Below, one piece after another: positions 21,597-28,946 of a stretch of DNA of 29,287 nucleotides. Made by a program: the position numbers and the translations under genes. How positions within the stretch are numbered: position 1 is the stretch's first letter; each line of letters opens with the position of its first letter. The notes below the pieces were generated by a model that saw only the letters and a program-made list of their open reading frames with translations, was not told the origin of the DNA and searched no databases. The DNA lies in the NCBI GenBank assembly GCA_035760645.1, contig DASTSO010000142.1, positions 1 through 29,287 on the forward strand, in the 5' to 3' direction. Source of the stretch: DASSTY01 sp035760645 (GTDB lineage: Bacteria > Gemmatimonadota > Gemmatimonadetes > Gemmatimonadales > GWC2-71-9).

Positions 21597-22478
21597 TCAG
21601 TCCACCCACTCCACCTTGATGCTGCCGACGGCCGTCGTCAAGGCGAGGTCGAGGCGGCGGGCCGCCGTGGCGTAGTTGGCCGATTCGTAGGTCGTGCCGC
21701 GCGCCGTGAGCCCCGCGGGCCGGAAGGTCGAGAGGAACTTGTCGAGCGTGAGCCGCACGCCCACGCTGCGCGGGAGCCGCAGCGTGAGCTCGCCGACGCG
21801 CATGCGCGCCGCGACCCGCGCGCTCGCGCTCCAGGCGCCGCTGAAGTCGAGCGTGGCGCGGCCCATGCCACCCTCGAAGCTGATCGCGTCGCAGCGGCTG
21901 TTGCCGAGGCCGACGACGACGAGCTCGGCGGCGCCGCTGTTGAACGTGGCGCTCGAGCAGCGCGCCGCGTTGGGCGCGGAGAAGTGGAGCACGGTGCGGC
22001 TCGCGCCGGTGCTCACCGCGAGCGAGGTGACGTGGAGCCCGCCCAGCTCGATGTCGCCCTCGACGGCGCCGAGGGTGAGGTCGAGCGCGAGGTCGGCGGT
22101 GGGCGAGAGGTCGAGCCGCGCGAGCTGCGGGGTCGTCGGGTCGGCCGGGGGGCGCAGGCCGGAGCCGCCGAGCGGCGCGAGCCCGAGCGTCGCGGTGCCG
22201 CTCGGCGCGTCGTACGCGCTCACGGGCCGGAACCGCTGCTCGTCGTAGGTGACCTCCATCCGGTAGAGATCGCCCGCCGCGCCGGGGCGCACGCGGAGGG
22301 TGCCGGCGGCGTAGTCGAGGCGGGTGACGAGCCGCGTCTCGCCGTGCAGCTGGCGGGCGACGGTGAAGGTGCGGAGGGTCTGCGCGGCGAGCGCCGCCGG
22401 GCGCGCCGCCGGACTCGCGCTCGCGAGGCCGAGGAGCGCGAGCGCCGCGGCGGCGCGTGCGGGGCGGCGCGCGCTCAC
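21597..22478 (-). CDS. Secreted toast-rack-like protein
   Basis: A 293-residue protein with a Sec signal (cleavage near LAAQ|T at about 33). The body is a series of short beta strands with repeated Gly-Asp/Glu turns (GAVEGDIELGGLHV, STGASRTVLHFS, FNSGAAELVVVGLGNSR, GMGRATLDFSGAW, MRVGELTLRLPRSVGV), resembling the toast-rack/LiaF-type C-terminal beta-helix found in envelope-stress proteins. Two Cys occur (ARCSSA, SRCDAI). The GTG at 22478 overlaps the upstream stop in a GTGA; a much longer frame to 23858 is only the shadow of the neighbouring gene. Family placement is by pattern, not by search. Confidence 0.7.
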   Translation of the reverse strand: MSARRPARAAAALALLGLASASPAARPAALAAQTLRTFTVARQLHGETRLVTRLDYAAGTLRVRPGAAGDLYRMEVTYDEQRFRPVSAYDAPSGTATLGLAPLGGSGLRPPADPTTPQLARLDLSPTADLALDLTLGAVEGDIELGGLHVTSLAVSTGASRTVLHFSAPNAARCSSATFNSGAAELVVVGLGNSRCDAISFEGGMGRATLDFSGAWSASARVAARMRVGELTLRLPRSVGVRLTLDKFLSTFRPAGLTARGTTYESANYATAARRLDLALTTAVGSIKVEWVD

Positions 22479-23986
22479 CGGCGCTCGGGGCCGTGGGTCG
22501 GCGTGCGCGCGCCCGGCGTCGTCGGCGCGCCCGGCCGCCGCACCGCGGGCACGCCGAACTGCGGCGTCGCCCAGAGATACTCGTCGGTGAGCGCCTCGGG
22601 CGGGATGAGCCGGCCGGCGAACTGCTCGCGCAGCCCCGCGCGGCTCAGCAGCGCGGCGCCGAAGCCGACGGTGCCGAGGAGCCAGGTGACGAGCACGGCG
22701 GCGAGCTGGATGAGATCGCCCGCGACGGGCACCCAGCCGAAGGCCGCCCACGCCGCCCAGAGCGCGAAGAGCGCGCCGAGGCCGAGCATGAGGTAGCGCG
22801 CGCTGTTCGCGGTGGTGAGGTCGCCGCGCGCCAGGCGGCGCCGCGTGTACGTCTCGCCCATCGCGTGCGCCACGGCCAGGTAGCCGCCGACGATGCCGAT
22901 CACGGCGAGCAGCCCGTAGATGACGATCGCGAACGGCAGCAGCAGGATCCCCACCACGCTCAGCACGAGTCCCACGACGAGCATGCCGAAGGTGGGCACG
23001 AGCAGCAGCTGGCCGACGAGGCCGGTCAGGAAGGCGCGGCCGAAGGAGTGGGTGATGGTGTCGCTGACGATCTCGAGATTGCGGCGGCCGAAGACGACGA
23101 GACCGAGGCCCAGCGCCGCCGCCGTCAGGAAGAGGCCGAGGACCCCCGCGATCCGGCCCAGCGCCCGGGTGCCCGCCGGCGTCTCCCCCCGCTCGGCCCC
23201 CGCGGTGGTGAGCGGGGCGCCGAGGGTGCGGATCTCGCCGGTGATCTCGCCGCCCAGGTCCCGCACCTCGCCCCGGAGCGCGAGCACGTCGCCGGTGACG
23301 ACGGCGCCCGGGTGGACGATCGCGTCGCCGTTCAGGGTGACGAGGTTGCCGTGGAGCCGGCCGTAGATGTCGGCGTCGCCGCGTACGACGAGCAGCGGGC
23401 CGGCGAGCGTCTGGTCCGCGGCGAGCCGGAAGTCGCCGAGGCGCGCCTCGCCGCCGGGCACCGTGACGCGCACCTCGCTCGCGGGCAGCTCGGTGAGCGG
23501 CCGCAGCCGGCTCTCGAGCAGCGTGGGACGGTCGAGCGTGCCGAGGTCCACGGTCAGGCCGCCGGGCCCGGCGGGCGGGATGGCCTGGGCGGGGACGCCG
23601 GGATGCGCCGCGGCGGGCGCCTGCGAGTCGGCGGCGACGCGCGAGGCGGCCTGCCGCCCTTCGCGCGCGACGCGCGCGTCGCGCGCGCCCGCGCGCATCT
23701 GCCGGACGAGCGTGACGACGTCGCCGGGGCGGAGCTCGGAGACGTCGCTCACGAGGCTCCAGACCTCGTGCACGGTGGAGGTCAGGCGGTTGCCGCCGGC
23801 ATCGGCGGCGGCGGTCGTGGCGTCGGTGGTGGTCCGGGAGTGCGTGGTGGAGCGGCACGACGCGGCGTCGGCGGGACGCGCGGCGAGGAGTGAGCAGGCC
23901 GCGAGCGTCGTCAGGAGCGCGCCGACGCGGCGCGCGCGGACCCCGCCGGAGCGCGGCCGGGCGGGACCTGCGTTACCAGCCCGCAT
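22475..23986 (-). CDS. Bactofilin-like domain membrane protein
   Basis: A 503-residue protein. Residues 1-42 form a signal peptide or first membrane segment (VGALLTTLAACSLLAARPADA). Residues about 190-255 carry short repeats (GPLLVVRGDADIYGRL, GNLVTLNGDAIVHPG, TGDVLALRGEV) like the beta-helix of polymer-forming bactofilins, here outside the cytoplasm by inference. Then come about five membrane segments (278-300, 325-350, 352-374, 397-417, 424-446) and a Pro-rich tail. The ATG at 23986 overlaps the anti-sigma gene by 14 bases. Its position after an anti-sigma factor suggests a role in envelope stress. The combination of beta-helix and multi-pass domain is not one I can name. Confidence 0.75.
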   Translation of the reverse strand: MRAGNAGPARPRSGGVRARRVGALLTTLAACSLLAARPADAASCRSTTHSRTTTDATTAAADAGGNRLTSTVHEVWSLVSDVSELRPGDVVTLVRQMRAGARDARVAREGRQAASRVAADSQAPAAAHPGVPAQAIPPAGPGGLTVDLGTLDRPTLLESRLRPLTELPASEVRVTVPGGEARLGDFRLAADQTLAGPLLVVRGDADIYGRLHGNLVTLNGDAIVHPGAVVTGDVLALRGEVRDLGGEITGEIRTLGAPLTTAGAERGETPAGTRALGRIAGVLGLFLTAAALGLGLVVFGRRNLEIVSDTITHSFGRAFLTGLVGQLLLVPTFGMLVVGLVLSVVGILLLPFAIVIYGLLAVIGIVGGYLAVAHAMGETYTRRRLARGDLTTANSARYLMLGLGALFALWAAWAAFGWVPVAGDLIQLAAVLVTWLLGTVGFGAALLSRAGLREQFAGRLIPPEALTDEYLWATPQFGVPAVRRPGAPTTPGARTPTHGPERR

Positions 23987-24701
23987 CGGCCACTCGCGGG
24001 GTCGGCGCCGTCATGAGGCGGCGCAGCGTGAGGATGCCGGTGAGGTAGGCCGCGAGGGCCAGCCCCGCGGTGAGCGCGATCCGGCCCGGGGTGGCCATCC
24101 AGGAGCGGACCGCGCCGTACCACGGCTGTTCGAGGAGGTTCGACGCCGCGCCCCGCAGCCCCACCCAGAGCCAGTGCGACCCCTCGGCCGCGAGCCAGGC
24201 GCCCACCGACGCGAGCGTCGCCTGGTGCGCGAGCGACCACGCGATGCTGCCGGCCATGAGGCCGACGAGCGCCACGACGAGCGTCGTCGCCACGGCGAGC
24301 GAGCGGCGCCGGGCGAGCCGACCCGCCCAGCGGCGGCGCGAGGGCGCGCCGCCGGCCGGAGCGGGCGCCGCAGGCGCCGGCACGCCGGCCGCCGCGGCGG
24401 CGGCCGCGAGCGCATCGGCGAGGGCCGCGGGACGCTGCACCGCGGGGACCTGCACCGTCTGCGCGCCGAGGGGGCCGCGACGCTCGGCGAGGCGCGCCAT
24501 CACGCCGTCGGCGAAGGCGGGCGAGGGGGCGAAGCGGGTGAGCTGCGCGAGCTCGGCGATGACGGCGCGCTCGCCGTAGGCGCGCTCCTGGCAGAGCGGA
24601 CAGTGCTCCAGGTGCGCGACGAGCGAGGCCGGGAGCTCGTCGGCGAGCCAGGCGTCGATGTCGTCGGGCGACAGGTGCGGAGAGGCGGGAGCGCGCGTCA
24701 T
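23973..24701 (-). CDS. Zinc-binding (ZAS-type) anti-sigma factor
   Basis: A 242-residue protein. The N-terminal anti-sigma zinc motif is HLEHCPLC (His30, Cys34, Cys37), after the helix LSPDDIDAWLADELP. An Ala/Pro-rich linker (about 92-120) leads to a basic patch and a membrane segment (134-158); a second hydrophobic segment lies at 208-226, so both ends may be cytoplasmic. ZAS proteins hold an ECF sigma factor at the membrane until a signal releases it. The gene starts 37 bases after the sigma gene, its evident partner, and overlaps the next gene by 14 bases. Confidence 0.9.
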   Translation of the reverse strand: MTRAPASPHLSPDDIDAWLADELPASLVAHLEHCPLCQERAYGERAVIAELAQLTRFAPSPAFADGVMARLAERRGPLGAQTVQVPAVQRPAALADALAAAAAAAGVPAPAAPAPAGGAPSRRRWAGRLARRRSLAVATTLVVALVGLMAGSIAWSLAHQATLASVGAWLAAEGSHWLWVGLRGAASNLLEQPWYGAVRSWMATPGRIALTAGLALAAYLTGILTLRRLMTAPTPRVADAGW

Positions 24702-24738
24702 ACGTGGTGGCTCCTACGGGAGGGCGGGAGGGAAGGTT

Positions 24739-25359
24739 TCACTGGCGCAGATGGGCGAGCGCCTGGCGCAACTCGTTGCGGGCGCGGTGGATGTAGGTCT
24801 TCACGGTGCCGAGCGGGAGATCCAGCATCGTGGCGATCTCCTCGTAGCTGTGTCCTTCGACGTGACGGAGCAGAATGCAACTGCGGTATTCGGGCCGCAG
24901 CCGGCCGATCGCCTCCTCGATCTGGCCGCCCAGCTCCTTGGCTTCGACGATGTCGAGCGCGTTCTCCTGCCGGTCGCCGATCTGCAACGCGGTCGCCTCG
25001 ACCGCCTCGGGGGTCACGGCATGGGGCGAGCCCTCGAGCGAGAGGGTATCGAGCTCGCGGCGCCGCAGGTGATCGATCGCCGCGTTGTTGGCGATCTTGA
25101 AGATCCAGCTCGAGAACTTGAACTCGGGACGGTAGGACTCGATCGCGTTGAGCGCCTTGACGAAGGTCTCCTGGGCGAGATCCTCCGCCAGCTCGCGGTC
25201 GCGCACCATGCGGTAGAGGAGGGAGAAGATCGGCCGCTCGTAGCGGCGCACCAGCTCGCGATAGGCGCTCTCGCGCCCCTCGCGCGCGAGGAGGACGATC
25301 TCCTGGTCGGACTTGGCCGCCAGCTCCGAGCGCCGCTCAGCCAACGGTGCGACCCCCAC
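24739..25359 (-). CDS. ECF RNA polymerase sigma factor (RpoE-like)
   Basis: A 206-residue sigma-70 family protein with only regions 2 and 4. Region 2 (about 32-101) contains ERPIFSLLYRMVRDRELAED, the core-binding LAQETFVKAL and FSSWIFKIANNAAIDHLRRR for -10 recognition. Region 4 (146-200) contains LRPEYRSCILLRHVEG and the helix-turn-helix SYEEIATMLDLPLGTVKTYIHRAR. It probably directs transcription of this envelope operon and others when freed from the anti-sigma factor. The annotated GTG at 25359 is the longest option; a TTG at 25344 is also possible. It is transcribed divergently from ubiE with a 95-base spacer. Confidence 0.93.
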   Translation of the reverse strand: MGVAPLAERRSELAAKSDQEIVLLAREGRESAYRELVRRYERPIFSLLYRMVRDRELAEDLAQETFVKALNAIESYRPEFKFSSWIFKIANNAAIDHLRRRELDTLSLEGSPHAVTPEAVEATALQIGDRQENALDIVEAKELGGQIEEAIGRLRPEYRSCILLRHVEGHSYEEIATMLDLPLGTVKTYIHRARNELRQALAHLRQ

Positions 25360-25389
25360 CGGGGGACCCCCACGCGCGCACTGGGCCGC

Positions 25390-25415
25390 CGCGCCCGGGC
25401 GCGAAGCCCGGCGCG
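25390..25415. other. GC hairpin in the sigma/ubiE divergent spacer
   Basis: CGCGCCCGGGC (25390-25400) pairs with GCCCGGCGCG (25406-25415), with one bulged C and a 5-base loop. On the minus strand it would sit in the sigma-factor leader; on the plus strand it abuts the ubiE -35 box. Confidence 0.35.
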
Positions 25416-25416
25416 G

Positions 25417-25453
25417 TTGCCAAGGGGTGACGGGCGGGACTACATTCTGCGCC
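25417..25453 (+). promoter_or_regulatory. Promoter for a near-leaderless ubiE/menG transcript
   Basis: TTGCCA (25417-25422), an 18-base spacer, TACATT (25441-25446). The predicted +1 is about 25453, two bases before the ATG. Confidence 0.6.
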
Positions 25454-25454
25454 T

Positions 25455-26183
25455 ATGTTCGCCTCGGACAGAAAGTTACCCGTTGCCGGCGGCCGCGAGA
25501 AACGGGAGTACGTGCGGGGGATGTTCGACGCCATCGCCCCGACCTACGACCGGCTCAACCGGATCATCAGCCTGCGTCTCGACCTGCGCTGGCGCCGGGT
25601 GGCGGTGGCCGCGCTCGAGTGGGAGCGCGCCCCGGCGGGCCACTACCTCGACCTCTGCGCCGGCACCATGGACTTCGGCGCCACGCTCGAAGGCCGGGCG
25701 GGGTTCCGGGGCCGCATCGCCGCCGCCGACTTCTCGCAGCAGATGCTCGAGGCCGGCCGCGGCAAGGGCCGCCGCCTCGCCCCCGTGAACGCCGACGCCC
25801 TCGAGCTGCCGTTTCCGAACGCGGTCTTCGAGGGCGCCATGGTCGGCTGGGGAGTCCGGAACCTGATGGATCTCGATGCGGGGCTCGCCGAGACGGCGCG
25901 GGTGCTCAAGCCCGGCGCGCGGCTCGTCGTGCTGGAGATGAGCACGCCCGGCTGGCAGCCGCTGCGGGGGCTCTATCTCTTCTACTTCCACCGCATCCTG
26001 CCGATCATCGGCCGGCTGGTGTCGAAACATACGACCGCCTACACCTGGCTTCCAGAGTCGGCGCGCGTCTTCCCCGAGCCCACCGCCTTCGCGCGGCGGC
26101 TCGAGGCCGCCGGCTTCCGCGACGTCCGCTGGCGCCCCTTCATGGGCGGCGTGACGACGCTGCACGTCGCAACCAGGCGCTGA
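25455..26183 (+). CDS. ubiE: Demethylmenaquinone methyltransferase (UbiE/MenG family)
   Basis: This cytoplasmic enzyme methylates demethylmenaquinone with SAM, the last step of menaquinone synthesis. The 242 residues show the family signature REYVRGMFDAIAPTYDRLN (about 16-34), the SAM-binding LDLCAGTMDFGA (the usual GTGD is GTMD here), ADFSQQML, ALELPFPNAVFEG and the ARVLKPGARLVVLEMSTP stretch. The ATG at 25455 follows a good promoter by 8 bases and has no Shine-Dalgarno site. Neighbouring ubiD, ubiA and ubiX genes support a quinone role, and menaquinone is likelier than ubiquinone because no ubiquinone hydroxylase is seen. The heptad spacer at 26186-26303 separates it from ubiD. Confidence 0.92.
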   Translation: MFASDRKLPVAGGREKREYVRGMFDAIAPTYDRLNRIISLRLDLRWRRVAVAALEWERAPAGHYLDLCAGTMDFGATLEGRAGFRGRIAAADFSQQMLEAGRGKGRRLAPVNADALELPFPNAVFEGAMVGWGVRNLMDLDAGLAETARVLKPGARLVVLEMSTPGWQPLRGLYLFYFHRILPIIGRLVSKHTTAYTWLPESARVFPEPTAFARRLEAAGFRDVRWRPFMGGVTTLHVATRR

Positions 26184-26185
26184 AA

Positions 26186-26303
26186 GCAGGTGCTCGGTGC
26201 TAGGGGCTAGGTGCTAGCGGCTCCGTGTCGCTGCCGCCCCCTCGCGCCCAGCCCCCTCGACCACGCCCTAGCACCTAACACCTAGCACCGAGCACCTGGC
26301 CCC
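26186..26303. repeat. Heptad-armed inverted-repeat spacer, type GGTGCTA
   Basis: Left arm: four heptads GGTGCTC, GGTGCTA, GGGGCTA, GGTGCTA (26189-26216). Right arm: TAGCACC, TAACACC, TAGCACC, GAGCACC (26269-26296) plus TGGCCCC (26297-26303). The arms are mirror-matched heptad by heptad, including the variant outer GGTGCTC/GAGCACC pair, with 26 of 28 positions pairing. The 52-base centre has only a weak 5-bp stem. Confidence 0.85.
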
Positions 26304-26306
26304 TAC

Positions 26307-27803
26307 ATGGCTCTCGACAACCTCACGGAGTTCCTCGCCGCCATCGAGCGGCTCGGCGAGCTGGTGCGCGTCACGCAGCCGGTGCGCGCGCGGCTGGAGA
26401 TCGCCGAGATCGCCGACCGGGTGATGAAGAGCCCGGGCGGCGGGCCCGCGCTCCTCTTCGAGCACGTCCTGCTCGAGGACGGGAGCCGGAGCCCGATGCC
26501 GGTGGCGATCAACCTCTACGGCTCGATGCGCCGCATGTGCCTCGCGCTGGGCGTGGAGCGGCTCGACGAAGTGGGCGAGCGCATCGCCGAGATGCTCGAG
26601 CTGAAGGTGCCCGAGGGGCTCTTCGGCAAGCTCGCCATGCTGCCCCGGCTCGCCGAGATGGCGAAGTTCCCGCCGCGGGTGAAGGGCGGCCGGCCCGCGT
26701 GCCAGGAGGTGGTGCTCCGGGGCGACGAGGTGGACCTCGACCGGATCCCGTTCCTCACCACCTGGCCCGGCGACGGCGGCCGCTACATCACGCTCCCGAT
26801 GGTGATCACGACCGACCCGCAGCGCGGCATCCGCAACGTCGGCATGTACCGCGTGCAGGTGCTGGAGCGGAACACGCTCGCCATGCACTGGCAGCGCCAC
26901 AAGGTGGGCGCCGCCCACTGGCGCGAGATGGCGGCGAAGGGGGAGAAGATGCCGGTCGTGATCGCCCTGGGCGGCGATCCGGCGAGCATCTATGCGGGGA
27001 GCGCGCCGCTGCCGCCGACGATCGACGAGTTCATCTTCGCCGGCTTCCTCCGGCGTGCGCCCGTCGAGCTCGCGAAGGCCGTGACCTGCGACCTCGACGT
27101 CCCCGCCGAGGCGGACCTCGTCATCGAGGGCTACATCGACCCGGCGGAGGAGCTCGTCGTCGAGGGACCCTTCGGCGACCACACCGGCTTCTACTCGCTC
27201 GCCGACTACTATCCGAAGGTGCACGTGACGGCGGTCACGATGCGGCGGAATCCCGTCTATCCCGCGACACTCGTCGGCAAGCCGCCCATGGAGGACTACT
27301 ACCTGGGCCACGCGACGGAGCGGATCTTCCTCCCGCTCCTCAAGCTCACGATCCCCGAGATCGTGGACTACCACATGCCGGCCTACGGCGTCTTTCACAA
27401 CCTGGTCTTCGTCGCGATCGACAAGCAGTATCCGGGACAGGCGTGGAAGGTGATGAACGCGATGTGGGGCCAGGGGCTGATGTCGCTCGCGAAGGTGATC
27501 GTGGTGCTGGACCGGGAGGTGAACGTGCGGAACGCCGACGAGGCGTGGTGGATGGCGCTCAACAACATCGACCCCGAGCGCGACGTGCGCTTCACGATGG
27601 GGCCGGTGGACGTGCTCGACCACGCGAGCCGGGCGTTCACCTACGGGAGCAAGATGGGGATCGACGCGACCCGGAAGTGGGCGGAGGAGGGCTTCACGCG
27701 CGAGTGGCCCGAGGTGATCGCGATGGACGCGGCGACGAAGCGGCGCGTGGACGAGCTCTGGCCCTCGCTCGGCATCCGGCTCGCGCCGGCGGAGGGCGCA
27801 TGA
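26307..27803 (+). CDS. ubiD: UbiD-family decarboxylase, probable menaquinone (MqnL-like)
   Basis: A 498-residue UbiD decarboxylase, which uses the prenylated flavin cofactor made by UbiX. Visible features: GSMRRMCLALGV near residue 75, ITLPMVITTDPQRGIRNVGMYR, the cofactor and active-site region EGYIDPAEELVVEGPFGDHTGFYS (given in parts: EGYIDP, EGPFGDHTGFYS), GKPPMEDYYLG and WGQGLMSLAK. The size and its position between ubiE and ubiA fit the decarboxylase of the futalosine pathway, which removes the carboxylate of the prenylated 6-naphthoate intermediate. The ATG at 26307 directly follows the heptad spacer without a clear Shine-Dalgarno site. Its stop overlaps the ubiA start by 4 bases (ATGA). 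Confidence 0.9.
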   Translation: MALDNLTEFLAAIERLGELVRVTQPVRARLEIAEIADRVMKSPGGGPALLFEHVLLEDGSRSPMPVAINLYGSMRRMCLALGVERLDEVGERIAEMLELKVPEGLFGKLAMLPRLAEMAKFPPRVKGGRPACQEVVLRGDEVDLDRIPFLTTWPGDGGRYITLPMVITTDPQRGIRNVGMYRVQVLERNTLAMHWQRHKVGAAHWREMAAKGEKMPVVIALGGDPASIYAGSAPLPPTIDEFIFAGFLRRAPVELAKAVTCDLDVPAEADLVIEGYIDPAEELVVEGPFGDHTGFYSLADYYPKVHVTAVTMRRNPVYPATLVGKPPMEDYYLGHATERIFLPLLKLTIPEIVDYHMPAYGVFHNLVFVAIDKQYPGQAWKVMNAMWGQGLMSLAKVIVVLDREVNVRNADEAWWMALNNIDPERDVRFTMGPVDVLDHASRAFTYGSKMGIDATRKWAEEGFTREWPEVIAMDAATKRRVDELWPSLGIRLAPAEGA

Positions 27804-28726
27804 CGGCGCCCGGCGCGCCCGGTGCCTCCGGCGCCGCGATGCGAGAGGGGCAGACCTTCGCGGGCGAGTCGCTCCTCGTCCGCTACGTCAACTTCGTGAA
27901 GCTGCCGCACACGGTCTTCACGCTCCCCTTCGCGCTCCTGGGCGTCGTCGCGGCGAGCTCCGCGCATCCGGTCACGGTGCGCACCGTGGCGCTCGTGGTG
28001 CTCGCCTTCAGCGCCGCGCGCTGGGTGGCGATGGGTTTCAACCGCATCGCCGACCGGGTGTACGACGCGCGCAATCCGCGCACCCGGGGCCGCGAGATCC
28101 CGCGCGGCGCGCTCACCGTGGGCCAGGCGTGGGCGTCGGTCGTGGTGGCCGGGGCGCTCTTCGTCCTCGCGGCCGGGCTCCTCAATCCCGTCTGCCTCGC
28201 GCTGAGCCCGCTCGCCCTCGCCTGGGTGATGGGCTACAGCTTCGCCAAGCGCTTCACCTGGTGGCCCCACGTCTGGCTCGGCGCCGCGAGCGCGATCGCG
28301 CCGGTGGGCGGGTGGCTCGCGGTGACGGGGCGGTGGAGCGAGCCGTGGTGGGTGCTCGTGGCGATCACCGGCGCGATCGTCGCGTGGCTCACGGGGTTCG
28401 ACATCTTCTACGCGCTCCCCGACGAGGGCTTCGACCGCGACGAGGGGCTCCGGAGCGCCGTCGTGCGGCTGGGCCAGCGGCGCGCGATTCTCGCGGCGAA
28501 GCTGGTGCACGGGCTCGTGATTCCGGGGCTCGCGCTCTTCGGCTGGGGCGTCGGGTTCGGTGTCTGGTACTACGTCGGCCTCGCGGCGGCGGCGGGGATC
28601 CTCGCCTACGAGCACCAGCTCGTGCGGCCGGGCGATCTCTCGCGGCTCGACGCGGCGTTCTTCACCATGAACGGCGTGATGAGCGTGACGGTGTTCGCCT
28701 TTGCGCTGCTGGACCGGGTGGCGTGA
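27800..28726 (+). CDS. ubiA: UbiA-family prenyltransferase, probable MqnP-like
   Basis: A 308-residue inner-membrane enzyme with about eight segments that attaches a polyprenyl chain to an aromatic acid. The first Asp-rich motif is FNRIADRVYDARNPRTRGR (N..D...D), and the second is FYALPDEGFDRDEGL, where the usual Gln before the Asp appears as Pro. YVNFVKLPHTVFTLPFALLG is the typical N terminus of the 4-hydroxybenzoate/naphthoate group. The ATG at 27800 overlaps the ubiD stop. Linkage to ubiE, ubiD and ubiX suggests prenylation of dihydroxynaphthoate-6-carboxylate in the futalosine route; the 4-hydroxybenzoate (ubiquinone) role is the alternative. Confidence 0.9.
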   Translation: MTAPGAPGASGAAMREGQTFAGESLLVRYVNFVKLPHTVFTLPFALLGVVAASSAHPVTVRTVALVVLAFSAARWVAMGFNRIADRVYDARNPRTRGREIPRGALTVGQAWASVVVAGALFVLAAGLLNPVCLALSPLALAWVMGYSFAKRFTWWPHVWLGAASAIAPVGGWLAVTGRWSEPWWVLVAITGAIVAWLTGFDIFYALPDEGFDRDEGLRSAVVRLGQRRAILAAKLVHGLVIPGLALFGWGVGFGVWYYVGLAAAAGILAYEHQLVRPGDLSRLDAAFFTMNGVMSVTVFAFALLDRVA

Positions 28727-28740
28727 TGCACCCCCAGGTC

Positions 28741-28851
28741 GTGTCGTGGGGACCGGGGCTCGGAGGGCGCGTCGATGAGCGGCAGCCCCTCTTGGGGTCT
28801 CACCGCCACACGCGAACCGCAGCGCCCGGTGAGCCCCGGTCCCCACCACAC
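28741..28851. repeat. Long-armed palindrome, copy B
   Basis: Arms 28741-28761 and 28831-28851 pair over 21 bp with one mismatch. The left arm contains GGGGACCGG and ends in CTC followed by GGAGG, as does copy A (10801-10884). The 69-base centre has a CCCC-TCTT-GGGG mini-hairpin (28786-28797). It fills much of the ubiA-ubiX gap; nothing else is seen there. Confidence 0.7.
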
Positions 28852-28946
28852 GCCCACGGGACCACGCCTGTTCACCCCAAGCCGGTCCCCCCGCCCGCGC
28901 CTCCGAAGCACCCGGTGCGCTCACCAACGCCGAATCGGAGGGGCGG

